The notes beneath the pieces were generated by a model. That model was not told the origin of the DNA, made no database searches, and saw only the letters and a program-made list of their open reading frames with translations. 64,000 nt of DNA from contig NZ_SLZN01000003.1 of NCBI RefSeq assembly GCF_004346035.1, positions 62,001 to 126,000 of the forward strand, in the 5' to 3' direction. Positions 6,604 to 14,277 of this stretch are shown here, piece by piece. The DNA comes from Acidomonas methanolica (GTDB taxonomy: Bacteria; Pseudomonadota; Alphaproteobacteria; Acetobacterales; Acetobacteraceae). The stretch's first letter is position 1. The number at the start of each line of letters is the position of its first letter. The translations under genes were made by a program, and so were the position numbers.

Positions 6604-9523
6604 GGGCGAGGGGGCGAGTCCCGCCCCGATTTTCAGCGGTTATCGTCATCGCGTCACGGAAGCCGATCGGGCGGCGTGGCAGGCCTGGGCGGACGGGCGG
6701 GCGCAGGAGGCGTTCCGGCGCGGCGACGAGGCGTCCCGGGCCGGGCGCTTCGACGAGGCGGTACGGTGGCTGGATCGCGCCGCCCGCATGGCGCGCGACA
6801 ATCCGCATGTCCTGCTCGCCCTGGCGCTCGCGCAGCTTGGCGCCGGGCACTGGGAGGATGTGCTGGACACGGCGCGCCGGATCAGCAGGCGGTGGCCCTC
6901 ACGTGAAGCCCTGGGGCTTCAGGCGCTGGCATGCAGCCGCATGGGCGATCTCGACGGGGCGCTCCGCGCGGTTGCGCTTCTGCTCGCCCGTTTCGCGCCG
7001 AGCGCTGAGATGTTTCCGCTCGCGGGGGATCTGGCCGAGGCGGCCGGATTCCCGGGCTGGTGCGGCGCGAACAATCGAGGTGAGCTTCTGGGCGCGGCGC
7101 CCGGGCCGGTGCGGCTGCGTTTGTCCGGCCCACGCGGCGGGGTGCGCGAGGTGGAGACGCTGCCCGCCGCCTTGCCTGACGGCTGGCAGGTCGCGCGCGC
7201 GCTCGACGTAACCTGCGCGGGCCGCCCGCTGCTGGGCTCGCCGCTCGATCTGGCGGCGCTCAGGCGGAGCGAGGGCTGCGTGACGCCGGTCGCCGGCGGC
7301 TGGGAGGGCTGGCTCTGGCATCCGGCGGACCCGGATTTCACGCCGCTCCTGCGGATTGGGGGCCAGAGTGGCGAGGAGCAGAGCGGCGAGGAACGGGAGA
7401 TCGCGCTCTCCGAACTCGCCGCCGGGACGCCCGTCGATGCGCCGCTCGCCCGGCCGAGACGGTTCTTCCTGCCCTCCGATGCGCTGCCTCCGGGGCCGGT
7501 TTCGGTGACGGATATCTACAGCGCGCCGCTCCCCGGCAGCCCACTCATTCCCGCGCTTGGCCGCCTGTTCGACGGAGCGCGGTCGCGCGGCTTGCCGCCC
7601 GGTTTTCGTCCGGTCCGGGTCGGAACGCGCCTTGGAACGCCCGAGATCGGCGACAGGGCAACTGGTTGGCTCGTGGTGATTCCGGCCTATCGGGACCTGG
7701 CGTCGCTGAAACCCTGCCTGAAGCGGGTTCTGGCCGACAGGCGGGACGGGGTGGAGGTGCTCGTCGTGGACGACGCGACGCCGGAGCCCGCCCTGGCCCG
7801 CTTTCTCGACGGTCTGGCGGCGCAGGGAGCGATCACGCTCGTCCGCCATGCGACGAACCGGGGGTTTCCCGCCGCGGCGAATGCCGGTCTGCGGCGTGCG
7901 GCGGGGCGGGACGTGGTGCTGCTCAACAGCGATACGCTCGTGCCGCCGGGCTGGCTGGAGCGGCTGGGCGCGGTGCTGGATCGCGCGCCGGAGATCGGCA
8001 CGGCGACGCCGTTCTCCAACGATGCGAGCATCCTTTCCTACCCCTCGGCGACCAGTGTCAATCCGGTGCCCGATACGCTCACGGCGCGGGAGACCGACCG
8101 GCTCTGCGCGGCGCTGGCCGATGCGGCGCTGGTGGATCTGCCGACCGCCAACGGCTTCTGCATGGCGATCCGGGGTGATTGTCTGGCCCAGACCGGCTTG
8201 TTGCGCGAGGATCTGTTCGGGCGCGGCTACGGGGAGGAGAACGAGTTCTGCCTGCGCGCCGCCGCGCTGGGCTGGCGGCATGTCGCCGCGCCGACGCTGT
8301 TCGTGACGCATCGCGGCTCCGCCTCGTTCGGCGATCAGCGCAAGGCGCTGATGCAGCGCAACATGGGCGTGCTGAATGCGCTGCATCCCGGTTATGACGG
8401 TTTGATCCGGCGGTTTCACCGGCGCGATCCGCTGGCCGGGCTCCGGCGGCGGCTCGACATGGCGCGGATGAAGCTGCGGCGCGGGCGGCGGCCGGTCCTC
8501 GCCATGATCCTGCATGACGGCGGCGGCGGGGTCGCGCGGGTCGTGCGCGAGCGCGGTGCGGCGTTCGCGCGGCAGGGGTGGTTCGTCGTCACGATCCGGC
8601 CCGATGTCGACGGGTGCCGGGTGGCGGCGGCGGAGGAGGATTTCCCCAATCTGCTCTTTCGCCTGCCGACGGAACGGGATGATCTCGTGGCGTTCCTCGC
8701 CGGGATCGGAACGCGGGCCGTCGAATGGCACCATCTGGTCGGCCATGCGCCGGAGATCAGGCGGCTGCATGAGTGGCTCGGCGTTCCCTGCGATATTTTC
8801 GTTCATGACTACGCCGCGTTCTGTCAGCGCATCGCCCTGAGCGGCGCGGAAGGACGGTTTTGCGGCGAGCCGGATGTCGCGGGCTGCATCGCCTGCGTCA
8901 GGGAACGGGGCAGCTATCTCGGCGAGACGATCGGCGTGAAGGCGCTGCTGCGCCGCTCGGCGCGGGAATTCGCCGCCGCGCGTCGGGTGATGGCGCCCTC
9001 AGGCGATGCCGTGCGGCGGTTGCAGCGCCATTTCCCGGCGCTGTCCGTCGAGACCGTGCCGCTGGAGGATGACGCCGCCCGGCGTGTGACGCGGCGCGCG
9101 GCGGGGCCGGGGCGGAGAATCGGCATTGTCGGTGGAATCGGCGTGGAGAAAGGTTTCGACGTGGTGCTGGAGCTCGCGCGGGATGCGCGGGTGCGGGATT
9201 TGCCGGTCGAATTCGTGCTGATCGGCCATACGCCGGACGACGAGGCATTGATGGCGACGGGGCGGGTCTGGGTCACGGGCGAATACCGGGGCGACGAGAT
9301 TGGGCGGCTGATCGGCGGAGCGGAGCTCGATTTTGGGTTGATTCCATCGATCTGTCCGGAGACATGGTGTTTCGCCCTCGGCGATCTGTGGCGCGCGGGC
9401 GTACCGGCCGTCGTGTTCGATCTCGGCGCGCAGGCGGAGCGGGTGCGGCGCACGGGGCTGGGTTGGGTGGTGCCGCCCTCGCTCCCGGCGGCGATGTTCA
9501 ACAATCTTCTGTTGAGTCTCTGA
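6578..9523 (+). CDS. Large TPR-GT2-GT4 fusion glycosyltransferase
   Basis: A 981-residue cytoplasmic protein. Residues ~20-130 form TPR-like helices (EAVRWLDRAARMARDNPHVL). A linker beta domain follows. From ~363 comes a GT-A (family 2) domain: VVIPAYRDLASLKPCL, VEVLVVDDA, LLNSDTLVPPGW, then GYGEENEFCLRA and THRGSASFG, typical of rhamnosyltransferase-like enzymes. From ~636 a GT-B (family 4-like) domain begins (MILHDGGGGVARVV) and ends with PETWCFALGDLWRAGVPAVV. The usual second Glu of the GT4 E-x7-E motif is Asp here. It could add two sugars in series to a protein or lipid acceptor. ATG 6578 was preferred over the upstream TTG 6539; the ribosome site is weak (GAGG). Acceptor and donor sugars are unknown. 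Confidence 0.85.
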   Translation: MARRGVPDEGEGASPAPIFSGYRHRVTEADRAAWQAWADGRAQEAFRRGDEASRAGRFDEAVRWLDRAARMARDNPHVLLALALAQLGAGHWEDVLDTARRISRRWPSREALGLQALACSRMGDLDGALRAVALLLARFAPSAEMFPLAGDLAEAAGFPGWCGANNRGELLGAAPGPVRLRLSGPRGGVREVETLPAALPDGWQVARALDVTCAGRPLLGSPLDLAALRRSEGCVTPVAGGWEGWLWHPADPDFTPLLRIGGQSGEEQSGEEREIALSELAAGTPVDAPLARPRRFFLPSDALPPGPVSVTDIYSAPLPGSPLIPALGRLFDGARSRGLPPGFRPVRVGTRLGTPEIGDRATGWLVVIPAYRDLASLKPCLKRVLADRRDGVEVLVVDDATPEPALARFLDGLAAQGAITLVRHATNRGFPAAANAGLRRAAGRDVVLLNSDTLVPPGWLERLGAVLDRAPEIGTATPFSNDASILSYPSATSVNPVPDTLTARETDRLCAALADAALVDLPTANGFCMAIRGDCLAQTGLLREDLFGRGYGEENEFCLRAAALGWRHVAAPTLFVTHRGSASFGDQRKALMQRNMGVLNALHPGYDGLIRRFHRRDPLAGLRRRLDMARMKLRRGRRPVLAMILHDGGGGVARVVRERGAAFARQGWFVVTIRPDVDGCRVAAAEEDFPNLLFRLPTERDDLVAFLAGIGTRAVEWHHLVGHAPEIRRLHEWLGVPCDIFVHDYAAFCQRIALSGAEGRFCGEPDVAGCIACVRERGSYLGETIGVKALLRRSAREFAAARRVMAPSGDAVRRLQRHFPALSVETVPLEDDAARRVTRRAAGPGRRIGIVGGIGVEKGFDVVLELARDARVRDLPVEFVLIGHTPDDEALMATGRVWVTGEYRGDEIGRLIGGAELDFGLIPSICPETWCFALGDLWRAGVPAVVFDLGAQAERVRRTGLGWVVPPSLPAAMFNNLLLSL

Positions 9524-9646
9524 AAACGGCATGTTTTTTACCTCTGCCGGAATTTACTGAAAATACATATCTTGTCATTATGCTCGGCGACATGCGTTCT
9601 ATTTTCCCTGGCTGTCATTGTCTTCTGTCCGGAGCGGATCATTTTT

Positions 9647-10795
9647 ATGACTCAGTCTTTGCAAAACCCTGATCGTGGCCGCGTCGTCGCGCTGAAATCC
9701 ACCGCTCAACTCATGACATTGAAGCCGGGACTGTTTTGCGTGTTCTATGCTGCGGGACAAGGCATCGGCGTCGCGAACGGTCTGCCGGGCGTCCGGCTGT
9801 CCCCCGCGCCCGGGACATCCGGCGACGCGGTGACGATCACGACCATGACCCCGGACGGATGGCTGGGGGCCACGGATGGCGGGGCGCTCGTCCGCGTTGT
9901 CGGAGCGGCGGCGCAGATCCTCGTCACCTCCTATGATATGGCGGATGCGACGCGCGAGATGCCGCGTTTGCAGGTGGTGCAGATCGGGGGCGTGCAGGCG
10001 GCCGGGGCGGCGGAGGCCGGTCAGGCCAATGGGGAAGCGGGTGTCAATCCCCGGGCCGGTTCGGCCGCAAGGACCCCCGCCGTGCAGGCCCGGGCGTCGC
10101 AGGCGCAGGGCAGGCAGGCGGTGCGGGGGCCGGATGCGTCCCCGGTGTCCGGAGTGCCGGTGTCGGAGGCCGCGGCCGCGCCGCAGGGTCAATTCGAGGT
10201 GGCGGCCCATATCCAGCGGCGCGGCGATGTCGGCGTGCGTCTGGGCGAATGGATGGGCGTGCGCGGCAGCCAGGCCTGGATCGAAGGCTTCGGCATTGCG
10301 CCGATCGATTCGGTGCCGGTCGAGGATATCGAATATCAGGCGGTGCTCGGGAAGAACTGGCTGTCTCCCTGGGTGCAGGGCGGCCAGTATTGCGGAAGCC
10401 GCGGCATGGCTCTGCCCATTCTCGGGCTTCGCGTCCGTCTGAAGGGGGACGCCGAGAAGGCGTATGATCTGAGCGTTTCCGCGACCTTCACCGATGGATC
10501 GGCCGTAGGGCCAGTCGGCGCGGATCAGACGCTCGAAGCCGAGTCGCTGGCCCCGCTCGAAGCGTTCCTCGTGGAATTCCGTCCCCGGAGCGCACCGTCC
10601 ACCAGGGCCGGCGTAAAAGCCGCGCCGGCGTCTTCGGCCGGGAAGCGGACCGCGACGAAGCCGGTGGCGCCTCCGCCCTCCGCTCCCGCGGTTGCCGCCG
10701 GAAAGACGGCGAAAAAGGCCGATCCGGTGCGGAAAAAGGCTGCGCCGCCCGAGACGGTTCCCCCCGCCCCGCGGCGCAAACCCGCGAAAGTCTGA
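9647..10795 (+). CDS. ChW-like repeat protein with basic Pro/Ala/Lys tail
   Basis: A 382-residue protein with no Sec signal peptide. The N-terminal ~110 residues form an unrecognised beta-rich domain. Residues ~112-180 are Ala/Gln/Gly-rich and look disordered. From ~182 to ~312 there are three related segments of the ChW (hydrophobic with conserved Trp) type; the clearest is KNWLSPWVQGGQYCGSRGMA followed by LGLRVRL. The last ~70 residues are rich in Lys, Ala and Pro and end RRKPAKV. ChW repeats are best known from clostridial surface proteins. Here the protein sits inside a type I secretion and glycosyltransferase block, so it is a candidate exported and glycosylated substrate. A cytoplasmic role is possible. 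ATG 9647 has GGAG 12 bases upstream. Confidence 0.65.
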   Translation: MTQSLQNPDRGRVVALKSTAQLMTLKPGLFCVFYAAGQGIGVANGLPGVRLSPAPGTSGDAVTITTMTPDGWLGATDGGALVRVVGAAAQILVTSYDMADATREMPRLQVVQIGGVQAAGAAEAGQANGEAGVNPRAGSAARTPAVQARASQAQGRQAVRGPDASPVSGVPVSEAAAAPQGQFEVAAHIQRRGDVGVRLGEWMGVRGSQAWIEGFGIAPIDSVPVEDIEYQAVLGKNWLSPWVQGGQYCGSRGMALPILGLRVRLKGDAEKAYDLSVSATFTDGSAVGPVGADQTLEAESLAPLEAFLVEFRPRSAPSTRAGVKAAPASSAGKRTATKPVAPPPSAPAVAAGKTAKKADPVRKKAAPPETVPPAPRRKPAKV

Positions 10796-10868
10796 GTGCC
10801 CCGCCGGGCCGCCCGCCTCTCGACCGTGGCGGGCGCCGGAGGGATGGTTCCCGGGTTCAACGGTCAGA

Positions 10869-12110
10869 ATGTGGGACGCGGCCGCCTTGCGTTTTCTTTT
10901 CATCCACCAGAATTTCCCTGGGCAATTCGTCCATATCCTCCGATATCTGGGTGATCAGGGCGGTCACGAGATCGTTTTCATCTCCGAGGCGAACGAGGGG
11001 CAATTGCCGGGCGTGCGGCGCGTGGTCTATCGACCGGCCCGGCGTCCCGCCGAACAGACCCATCCGGCCCTGCGCGAGCTTGAGGCGGCGGTCTATCGCG
11101 CCGAGGCGGTGGCGCGCTCGGCGCGCACCTTGCGCGACAATCTCGGCTATACGCCCGACATCATCATCGGCCATCACGGCTGGGGGGAATTGCTCAATCT
11201 CGTCGATATCTACCCGGACGCGCCGATGCTGGGGTATTTCGAGTTCTTCTACCATGCCGACCGGAACGATGTCGGGTTCGATCCGGAGTTTCCGCCCGTT
11301 CCGGAGCTTCTTCCGGCCGTGCGGCTCAAGAACGCCGTCAATCTGCAGGCCCTGACGCTGCCCGGTCATGGGCAGACGCCGACGAGGTTCCAGCTCGACA
11401 CCTATCCTGAGTGGGCGCGGCCGCGCATTTCACTCGTAGCGGAAGGGGTGGATATCGACCAGTGCAAGCCAGATCCGACGGCCGCGCGGCGGCGTTTTAC
11501 CCTCAAGGACGTGACGGTCGCGCCGGGCGAGAAGCTCGTCACCTATGTCGCGCGCGATCTGGAGCCGTATCGTGGCTTTCACAGCTTCATGCGCGCCCTG
11601 CCGCGCGTGCTGGACGCGCGGCCGGATGCGCGGGTCATCCTCGTCGGCGGGGACGGCGTCAGCTACGGCGCGCCCTGTCAGGGCGGGTCATGGCGTCAGG
11701 CCCTGCTGGGGGAGCTGGGCGCGCGCCTCGACCTGTCTCGCGTTCATTTCGTCGGCAAGGTGGCTTATCCGGAATATCAGGCGCTGCTGCGGCGCTCCGA
11801 CGCGCATGTCTATCTGACCTACCCCTTTGTGGCGTCATGGTCGATGCGCGAGGCGATGGCGTCGGGATGTGCGATTGTCGGCAGCCGGACCGGCCCGGTG
11901 GAGGAATTCATCACCGACGGGGAAACGGGCCGCCTCGTGCCGTTCCTCGACCCCAGGGCGATTGCGGACGGCATCCTCGAAGTGCTGGAGGACCGGGCGC
12001 TCGCACGGCGGATACGGCGTCAGGCGCGGCGCTTCGCCGAGGACAATCTGCGGCTGGACCAGTATCTCTCCACCTATGAAGGCGTCATCCGCCGGGTGGC
12101 CGGGGCGTGA
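10869..12110 (+). CDS. Family 4 glycosyltransferase
   Basis: A 413-residue GT-B glycosyltransferase. The N-terminal domain opens FLFIHQNFPGQFVHI and contains the conserved PDIIIGHHGWGE segment; the C-terminal GT4 domain has KLVTYVARDLEPYRGFHSF, VILVGGDGVSYG, VHFVGKVAYPEYQALLRRSD and SMREAMASGCAIVGSRTGPV with the acidic and Gly/Ser nucleotide-sugar-binding features. It would act in the cytoplasm on a nucleotide-sugar donor. ATG 10869 is placed directly before the conserved first strand. It is the last of the six co-directional genes of the secretion block, 73 bases after the ChW gene. Its acceptor may be the adjacent ChW protein or a surface glycan. Confidence 0.88.
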   Translation: MWDAAALRFLFIHQNFPGQFVHILRYLGDQGGHEIVFISEANEGQLPGVRRVVYRPARRPAEQTHPALRELEAAVYRAEAVARSARTLRDNLGYTPDIIIGHHGWGELLNLVDIYPDAPMLGYFEFFYHADRNDVGFDPEFPPVPELLPAVRLKNAVNLQALTLPGHGQTPTRFQLDTYPEWARPRISLVAEGVDIDQCKPDPTAARRRFTLKDVTVAPGEKLVTYVARDLEPYRGFHSFMRALPRVLDARPDARVILVGGDGVSYGAPCQGGSWRQALLGELGARLDLSRVHFVGKVAYPEYQALLRRSDAHVYLTYPFVASWSMREAMASGCAIVGSRTGPVEEFITDGETGRLVPFLDPRAIADGILEVLEDRALARRIRRQARRFAEDNLRLDQYLSTYEGVIRRVAGA

Positions 12111-12217
12111 GCGGCGGCGGTGTCCTGATTAGTGCGCGCGTAACAGGAGACGGCGGCACCGGTGAGGACGACGAGCGTCATGCCGAGGGAGAGAAAGGTC
12201 AGGATGATGTGCATCAT
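12074..12217 (-). CDS. Possible small membrane protein, 47 residues
   Basis: This short frame opens MMHIILTFLSLGMTLVVLTG, one clear membrane helix, followed by a polar tail. Its last 37 bases overlap the 3' end of the plus-strand glycosyltransferase. A TTGACG box on the minus strand (12310-12315) with an AT-rich stretch ~16 bases downstream could drive it, though the -10 match is poor. I recognise no family. The hydrophobic start and location downstream of ppa are the only support; it could be chance. Confidence 0.3.
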   Translation of the reverse strand: MMHIILTFLSLGMTLVVLTGAAVSCYARTNQDTAAAHAPATRRMTPS

Positions 12218-12347
12218 GATGAGACAGTCCCGATCTCGCGAGAGAGCATGACGGGAAGCCGAACGCCCTCTGTGTTCATTTGGCGGGATATTGCACTCTT
12301 ATAATGTGACGTCAATCTCTGTCCGTGTTTTAATCTGACGGCCGGTG

Positions 12348-12369
12348 CCAAAGGGCGATCGCCCTTTGG
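12348..12369. repeat. 22-bp perfect palindrome with GCGATCGC core
   Basis: Arms of 11 bases (CCAAAGGGCGA and its complement) with no loop, centred on GATC. Neither side has a T tract, so it is not a standard intrinsic terminator. It lies 39 bases past the stop of ppa and may be a protein-binding site, a bidirectional transcript-end structure, or a dispersed repeat. Confidence 0.6.
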
Positions 12370-12407
12370 AAACGCCTTGATTTATTTAGAGATACGGGGC
12401 GCGAAAG

Positions 12408-12929
12408 TCAGCCGGCGGCCTTGATGGCGGCCAGAATGGCGCTCTTCGCCTCGTCGGGGCCGGTCCAGCCGGAAATCTTCACCCATTTATTGGGCTCCAG
12501 ATCCTTGTAACGGCTGAAGAAATGCTCGATCGCCTTGCGGGTGATCTCCGGCAGATCATCGATGGTCTTCACCGCCGTGAATTGCGGGTGGATCTTGTCG
12601 TGCGGAACGCAGATGATCTTCTCGTCCTCGCCGCTTTCATCTTCCATTTTCAGCATGCCGATGGGACGGGCGCGGATCACGGCGCCGGGCACGACCGGGC
12701 CGGGAGCGAGCACCAGGGCGTCCGCCGGGTCGCCATCCGCGGCGAGTGTGCCGGGAATGAAGCCGTAGGCCGCCGGATAGGCCATCGGCGTGAAGAGGAA
12801 GCGATCGACGAAGATGGCGCCGCTTTCCTTGTCAACCTCATATTTGACGGCCGAGCCCTGCGGGATTTCGATGACGACGTTGATGTCGTTTGGCGCGTCC
12901 TTGCCGGTCGAAATCTTGGAAACGTCCAT
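12408..12929 (-). CDS. ppa: Inorganic pyrophosphatase
   Basis: A 173-residue soluble family I pyrophosphatase, the usual bacterial length. It hydrolyses pyrophosphate to two phosphates in the cytoplasm, pulling biosynthetic reactions forward. Visible hallmarks are VVIEIPQGSAVKYEVD near the start, the FIPGTLAADGDPADALVL loop carrying the signature Asp residues, and HFFSRYKDLEPNKWVK near the end. It is flanked by the SelW-like gene on the same strand, 93 bases upstream. Nothing unusual is seen. Confidence 0.96.
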   Translation of the reverse strand: MDVSKISTGKDAPNDINVVIEIPQGSAVKYEVDKESGAIFVDRFLFTPMAYPAAYGFIPGTLAADGDPADALVLAPGPVVPGAVIRARPIGMLKMEDESGEDEKIICVPHDKIHPQFTAVKTIDDLPEITRKAIEHFFSRYKDLEPNKWVKISGWTGPDEAKSAILAAIKAAG

Positions 12930-13022
12930 CGGTCTGTCCAGTCCTGTTTCAGTGAGAAGGAATGGCGAGACCTTATCCGCCCCGTCCCGCGCTGCACAGG
13001 GGAGGGAGATGAAATTCCCGCG

Positions 13023-13319
13023 TTACGGACGGTCGATATGGCCGAGATCGCGTTCGGGATCGAGAATGTCGCGGACACGTTGCTTGAGATCCCGCGGACC
13101 GGGAAAGCCGCCGTCGCGCTTGCGTTCCCAGACGATCCGTCCGGCGCAGACGATCTCGAAGACGCCGCCGTGATCGGGGATCAGGACGACCTCGCCGAGC
13201 GCCTCGCCGAAGGTCGAGAGCAGTTCCTGCGCCATCCAGGCGGAGCGCAGCAGCCAGTTGCACTGGGTGCAGTAGCGGATCGTGACACGCGGGCGAGGCG
13301 CTTCGGGGGACGGGCTCAT
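13023..13319 (-). CDS. SelT/SelW/SelH (Rdx) family selenoprotein-like protein
   Basis: A 98-residue thioredoxin-like protein. The N-terminal strand RVTIRYCTQCNW carries the family CxxC redox pair, here with Cys in both positions rather than selenocysteine. The middle LGEVVLIPDHGGVFEIVCAG and the late Trp-Glu-Arg-Lys stretch (IVWERKRDGGFP) match bacterial SelW-like Rdx proteins, usually 80-100 residues. The function is a presumed thiol redox role; the physiological partner is unknown. It ends 93 bases before the ppa start and may be co-transcribed with ppa. Confidence 0.85.
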   Translation of the reverse strand: MSPSPEAPRPRVTIRYCTQCNWLLRSAWMAQELLSTFGEALGEVVLIPDHGGVFEIVCAGRIVWERKRDGGFPGPRDLKQRVRDILDPERDLGHIDRP

Positions 13320-13387
13320 GTCCCCCCAGAATGAGGACCAACCGGACGAAAATCAATTCCGGCGACGAAGCGCGGCCGCGCTGGGAC

Positions 13388-13774
13388 TCAGAGAAGCGGC
13401 TGGGCGGCCTTCACGGCACTGGCGCAGACGGCCTTCTTCTGCTCCAGCGGCAGTGTCTTGATGTCGAAATTCGTGCCGTTATGGTTGAGCATGCCCGCCG
13501 TGCCGATGGCGTAGTCCTTGCTGCCGCCCGTCATGTTCACGGAATGATACTTGGCGATCAGCCCGTCGAGCGGCGGGTTGCCTTCGTCATAGGAGATGTA
13601 TTCGACCTGGGTGCAGAAATTGAGCAAGCCGGCGATGTTGTCCGGGCTCACCCCGGCGAGGCTCGTCTCGCTCGCCGACGGCGCGGCGGACGCGCTTCCG
13701 GCGGAGAGGCCCAGGGCCAGCAAAGGAGCCAGAAAAGCGGCCGGAAGGGCAGCGGGGGCGAAACGACGGAGCAT
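13388..13774 (-). CDS. Exported DUF2501 (YjjA-like) protein
   Basis: A 128-residue protein with a signal peptide (MLRRFAPAALPAAFLAPLLA, cleavage likely after SASA). The mature part has NIAGLLNFCTQVEYIS, a DYAIGTAGML motif and a late VCASAVKAAQPLL; the paired Cys residues and spacing resemble the DUF2501 family of small periplasmic proteins such as E. coli YjjA. The function of the family is unknown. The start at 13774 follows GAGGGA; a longer reading from 13813 lacks such a site. It precedes the SelW-like gene on the same strand by 68 bases. Confidence 0.7.
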   Translation of the reverse strand: MLRRFAPAALPAAFLAPLLALGLSAGSASAAPSASETSLAGVSPDNIAGLLNFCTQVEYISYDEGNPPLDGLIAKYHSVNMTGGSKDYAIGTAGMLNHNGTNFDIKTLPLEQKKAVCASAVKAAQPLL

Positions 13775-14079
13775 CTGGGAGTCCCTCTTTCTAAGACACA
13801 ATGCCGGCGTCAAGTGAGCGGCGGGCCTTTGACGACGCGTCGAGGCGAGGCCAGCTCACCGGAACTTGTCCGACTTGCTCCGACTATTGAACCAACTGGG
13901 CGAGTCTGGCCAGTGCGAGACATCAAATGTTGCAAAATCACAGCTATCACAAATCCGTGATCGTTCGGGCGGGTCGTCAAGTCCCGGCGCATCTGGGGGC
14001 CGGGGATGCCGGCGTGACGTCTCAGGCACGCGCCCTCTTGCAAAATGGCGCGATGTGGGCGATTTCCGTCTTCACCTGC

Positions 14080-14153
14080 GCGCCTGTAGCTCAATTGGTC
14101 AGAGCAGGCCGCTCATAACGGCTTGGTTGCGGGTTCGAGTCCTGCCGGGCGCA
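14080..14153 (+). tRNA. tRNA with CAT anticodon, probably tRNA-Ile2
   Basis: Full cloverleaf: acceptor GCGCCTG pairs with CGGGCGC plus discriminator A; D arm GCTC...GAGC; anticodon stem GGCCG/CGGCT around loop CTCATAA; T arm GCGGG-TTCGAGT-CCTGC. CCA is not encoded. A CAT anticodon in a non-initiator tRNA is either elongator Met or the Ile2 species whose C34 becomes lysidine. The anticodon arm and following TTGGT resemble the E. coli Ile2 tRNA more than elongator Met, so Ile2 is favoured. Confidence 0.93.
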
Positions 14154-14163
14154 GGGTTTCGCC

Positions 14164-14230
14164 TCAAGGGCTTTCACTGGCCGAGAGGTTCTCACCGGCC
14201 CAAGGTTTCACTGGCCCAAGGTTTTACCGG
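14164..14230 (+). repeat. Four imperfect tandem repeats upstream of ettA
   Basis: Four adjacent units of 16-18 bases: 14164-14180, 14181-14198, 14199-14214 and 14215-14230. The last two read CCCAAGGTTTCACTGG and CCCAAGGTTTTACCGG; the first two are variants. They fill most of the gap between the tRNA and the ettA start, so they lie in the likely ettA 5' leader. Confidence 0.7.
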
Positions 14231-14277
14231 AAGATCCGGGCCGCCGCCCTTCTTCATCGTCTGCTCAGGAGTCCGTC

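Noticed and set aside
12300-12306. TATAAT on the plus strand as a promoter for a small RNA
   Set aside because: No matching -35 at correct spacing and no clear terminator follows; the palindrome at 12348 lacks a T tract.
14080-14153. tRNA as an attachment site of an integrated element
   Set aside because: No integrase, excisionase or repeated tRNA 3' end was seen nearby.
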